Shown: piece by piece, positions 62,934 through 64,000 of the stretch
Position numbering within the stretch: position 1 is the first letter of the stretch
Layout: every line of letters begins with the position of its first letter
From: Agaribacterium sp. ZY112
Lineage (GTDB): Bacteria > Pseudomonadota > Gammaproteobacteria > Pseudomonadales > Cellvibrionaceae
Assembly: GCF_041346925.1 (NCBI RefSeq)
Contig: NZ_CP166840.1
Span: 1,612,001 to 1,676,000 of the forward strand
Direction: 5' to 3'
Length of the DNA stretch: 64,000 nt
Notes under the pieces: generated by a model
Database searches by the model: none
Seen by the model: only the letters and a program-made list of their open reading frames with translations
What the model was told of the DNA's origin: nothing
Made by a program: the position numbers and the translations under genes

Positions 62934-64000
62934 ATGATTAATATCAACCTGAAGTCCTTAGTAGATAAAATGTCGCCTTATATGCGCGACTCTCTCGAAG
63001 GCGCCGCCGGACTTTGCTTGGCACACACTCAATATAATGTTGAGCTAGAACACTGGCTGTTGAAATTATTGGATCAGAGCGATACTGATTTTTATCATCT
63101 GCTCGAAAAGCATGGTGTTAACCCATCAAACTTAGCCAAGCAACTTGCCAATACCATTGCTAAGTTTAAGTCTGGCAGTAGTCGCCCTGCAGCGTTAGCG
63201 CCCACTATTGTCGAGGCGGCTAAAAATGCGTGGATGCTGGCATCGGTTGACTACGGACAGCAAGCCATTAGTTCAGGCCACTTACTGGCAGCACTATTAT
63301 TGGATGAGCCATCGCGCCGTCAGCTTTATGAAAGCTGCCCAGAGCTAAAAGAAATTGCACCTGAGTCTATTCGTGAAACCGCCAAAGCTATTTTTGGTAC
63401 GACCTCAGAAACCAGTAGCTTGCCAACGGCTTCTGGTGCTGTAGCGCCAACATCCGCTGATGGTCAGCCTGTTACGGCTAGTAAAACCCCATCGCTTGAT
63501 AAATTCACCATCAACTTAACCGAGCGTGCTAAAAACGGTGAGATCGATCCGGTGCTCGGGCGTGATGATGAAATTCGTCAGTGTATAGATATTCTTACTC
63601 GTCGCCGTCAAAACAACCCCATTATGACGGGTGAAGCGGGTGTGGGTAAAACCGCTGTAGTCGAGGGTTTTGCTTTGCGTATTGCCGAAGGTGATGTGCC
63701 AGAGCCTTTACGAGGTGTTGCCGTTCGCACTCTAGACTTAGGTTTATTACAAGCCGGCGCCAGCGTTAAAGGTGAATTTGAAAACCGCCTTAAATCTGTT
63801 ATTGAAGAGGTTCGTGCCTCAGCTACACCAATTATCTTATTTATTGATGAAGCCCACACCATGATCGGTGCCGGTGGTAAAGAAGGTCAGGGCGATGCTG
63901 CCAACCTTCTTAAGCCTGCTTTAGCGCGTGGTGAATTGCGTACTATCGCTGCAACAACCTGGGCCGAATACAAAAAGTATTTTGAGCGTGACCCAGCACT
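62934..64000 (+). CDS. clpV: Type VI secretion ATPase ClpV (TssH), 5' part
   Basis: About 355 residues are in the window; the gene continues past the end. It starts [20 protein letters not shown] after AAGGAAA. The N-terminal domain (about 1-150) binds the contracted sheath; a linker of about 30 residues rich in Ala/Thr/Ser follows. The first AAA+ domain has GRDDEIRQ, Walker A GEAGVGKT and Walker [10 protein letters not shown]. ClpV unfolds contracted TssC to recycle the sheath; it must handle both TssC proteins here. Confidence 0.95.
   Translation, partial: MININLKSLVDKMSPYMRDSLEGAAGLCLAHTQYNVELEHWLLKLLDQSDTDFYHLLEKHGVNPSNLAKQLANTIAKFKSGSSRPAALAPTIVEAAKNAWMLASVDYGQQAISSGHLLAALLLDEPSRRQLYESCPELKEIAPESIRETAKAIFGTTSETSSLPTASGAVAPTSADGQPVTASKTPSLDKFTINLTERAKNGEIDPVLGRDDEIRQCIDILTRRRQNNPIMTGEAGVGKTAVVEGFALRIAEGDVPEPLRGVAVRTLDLGLLQAGASVKGEFENRLKSVIEEVRASATPIILFIDEAHTMIGAGGKEGQGDAANLLKPALARGELRTIAATTWAEYKKYFERDPA

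Overview
The window looks like the chromosome of a gammaproteobacterium of moderate GC, probably a marine or aquatic one near the Cellvibrionales/Alteromonadales. The evidence is the conserved block proA-nadD-rsfS-rlmH-mrdA-rodA-rlpA-dacA-ybeD-lipB-lipA, the RlpA/PBP5 cell-wall genes, and a proteobacterial type VI secretion locus. The genus cannot be fixed from sequence alone. No rRNA, tRNA or CRISPR array was recognised.

Layout. (1) 1-10.4 kb: one tightly packed housekeeping operon for proline and NAD synthesis, ribosome silencing and 23S methylation, cell elongation (PBP2/RodA), septal glycan processing (RlpA), PBP5 and lipoate attachment/synthesis, closed by a strong terminator. (2) 10.4-13.1 kb: a BlaI-type repressor with three operator copies, an M56 (BlaR1-like) membrane metalloprotease carrying a TonB C-terminal domain instead of a penicillin sensor, and a TonB protein. 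(3) 13.1-22.4 kb: ordinary accessory genes (LysR/flavodoxin pair, ABC-2 exporter behind a perfect 20-bp palindrome, LysR/GST/PNPOx-like pair, AlkB, GNAT, small lipoprotein). (4) 23.1-27.6 kb: a 1090-residue FG-GAP/ASPIC/BIG2 lipoprotein and an unrecognised exported protein.

(5) 27.7-43.8 kb: a mosaic of small, mostly minus-strand genes (DUF1801, methyltransferases, GNATs, DJ-1/PfpI, SDRs, MerR, TetR, GFA, NYN, DUF2971) with several decayed ones and an IS30 remnant. Between many of them lie sites resembling integron attC sites: RYYYAAC overlapping or touching the stop codon, an imperfect hairpin, then GTTRRRY just upstream of the next gene. No integrase gene is present, so I read it as a degenerate integron cassette cluster lacking an integrase (CALIN) or the distal part of a chromosomal integron. 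This is the most interesting part of the window.

(6) 44.0-47.7 kb: LysR with a divergent quinone-oxidoreductase-like MDR and an SDR, then a LysE exporter. (7) 48.0-52.3 kb: a probable operon of an exported DUF3604 (PHP-like) protein, a membrane-anchored parvulin-type foldase, a HupE/UreJ-like membrane protein and a PACE-family pump. (8) 52.4-53.8 kb: pyruvate kinase of an unusual subtype. (9) 54.4-64.0 kb: the start of a type VI secretion operon, tssA-tssB-tssC-tssC2-tssE-tssF-tssG-clpV, with two sheath large-subunit genes; clpV runs off the window end.
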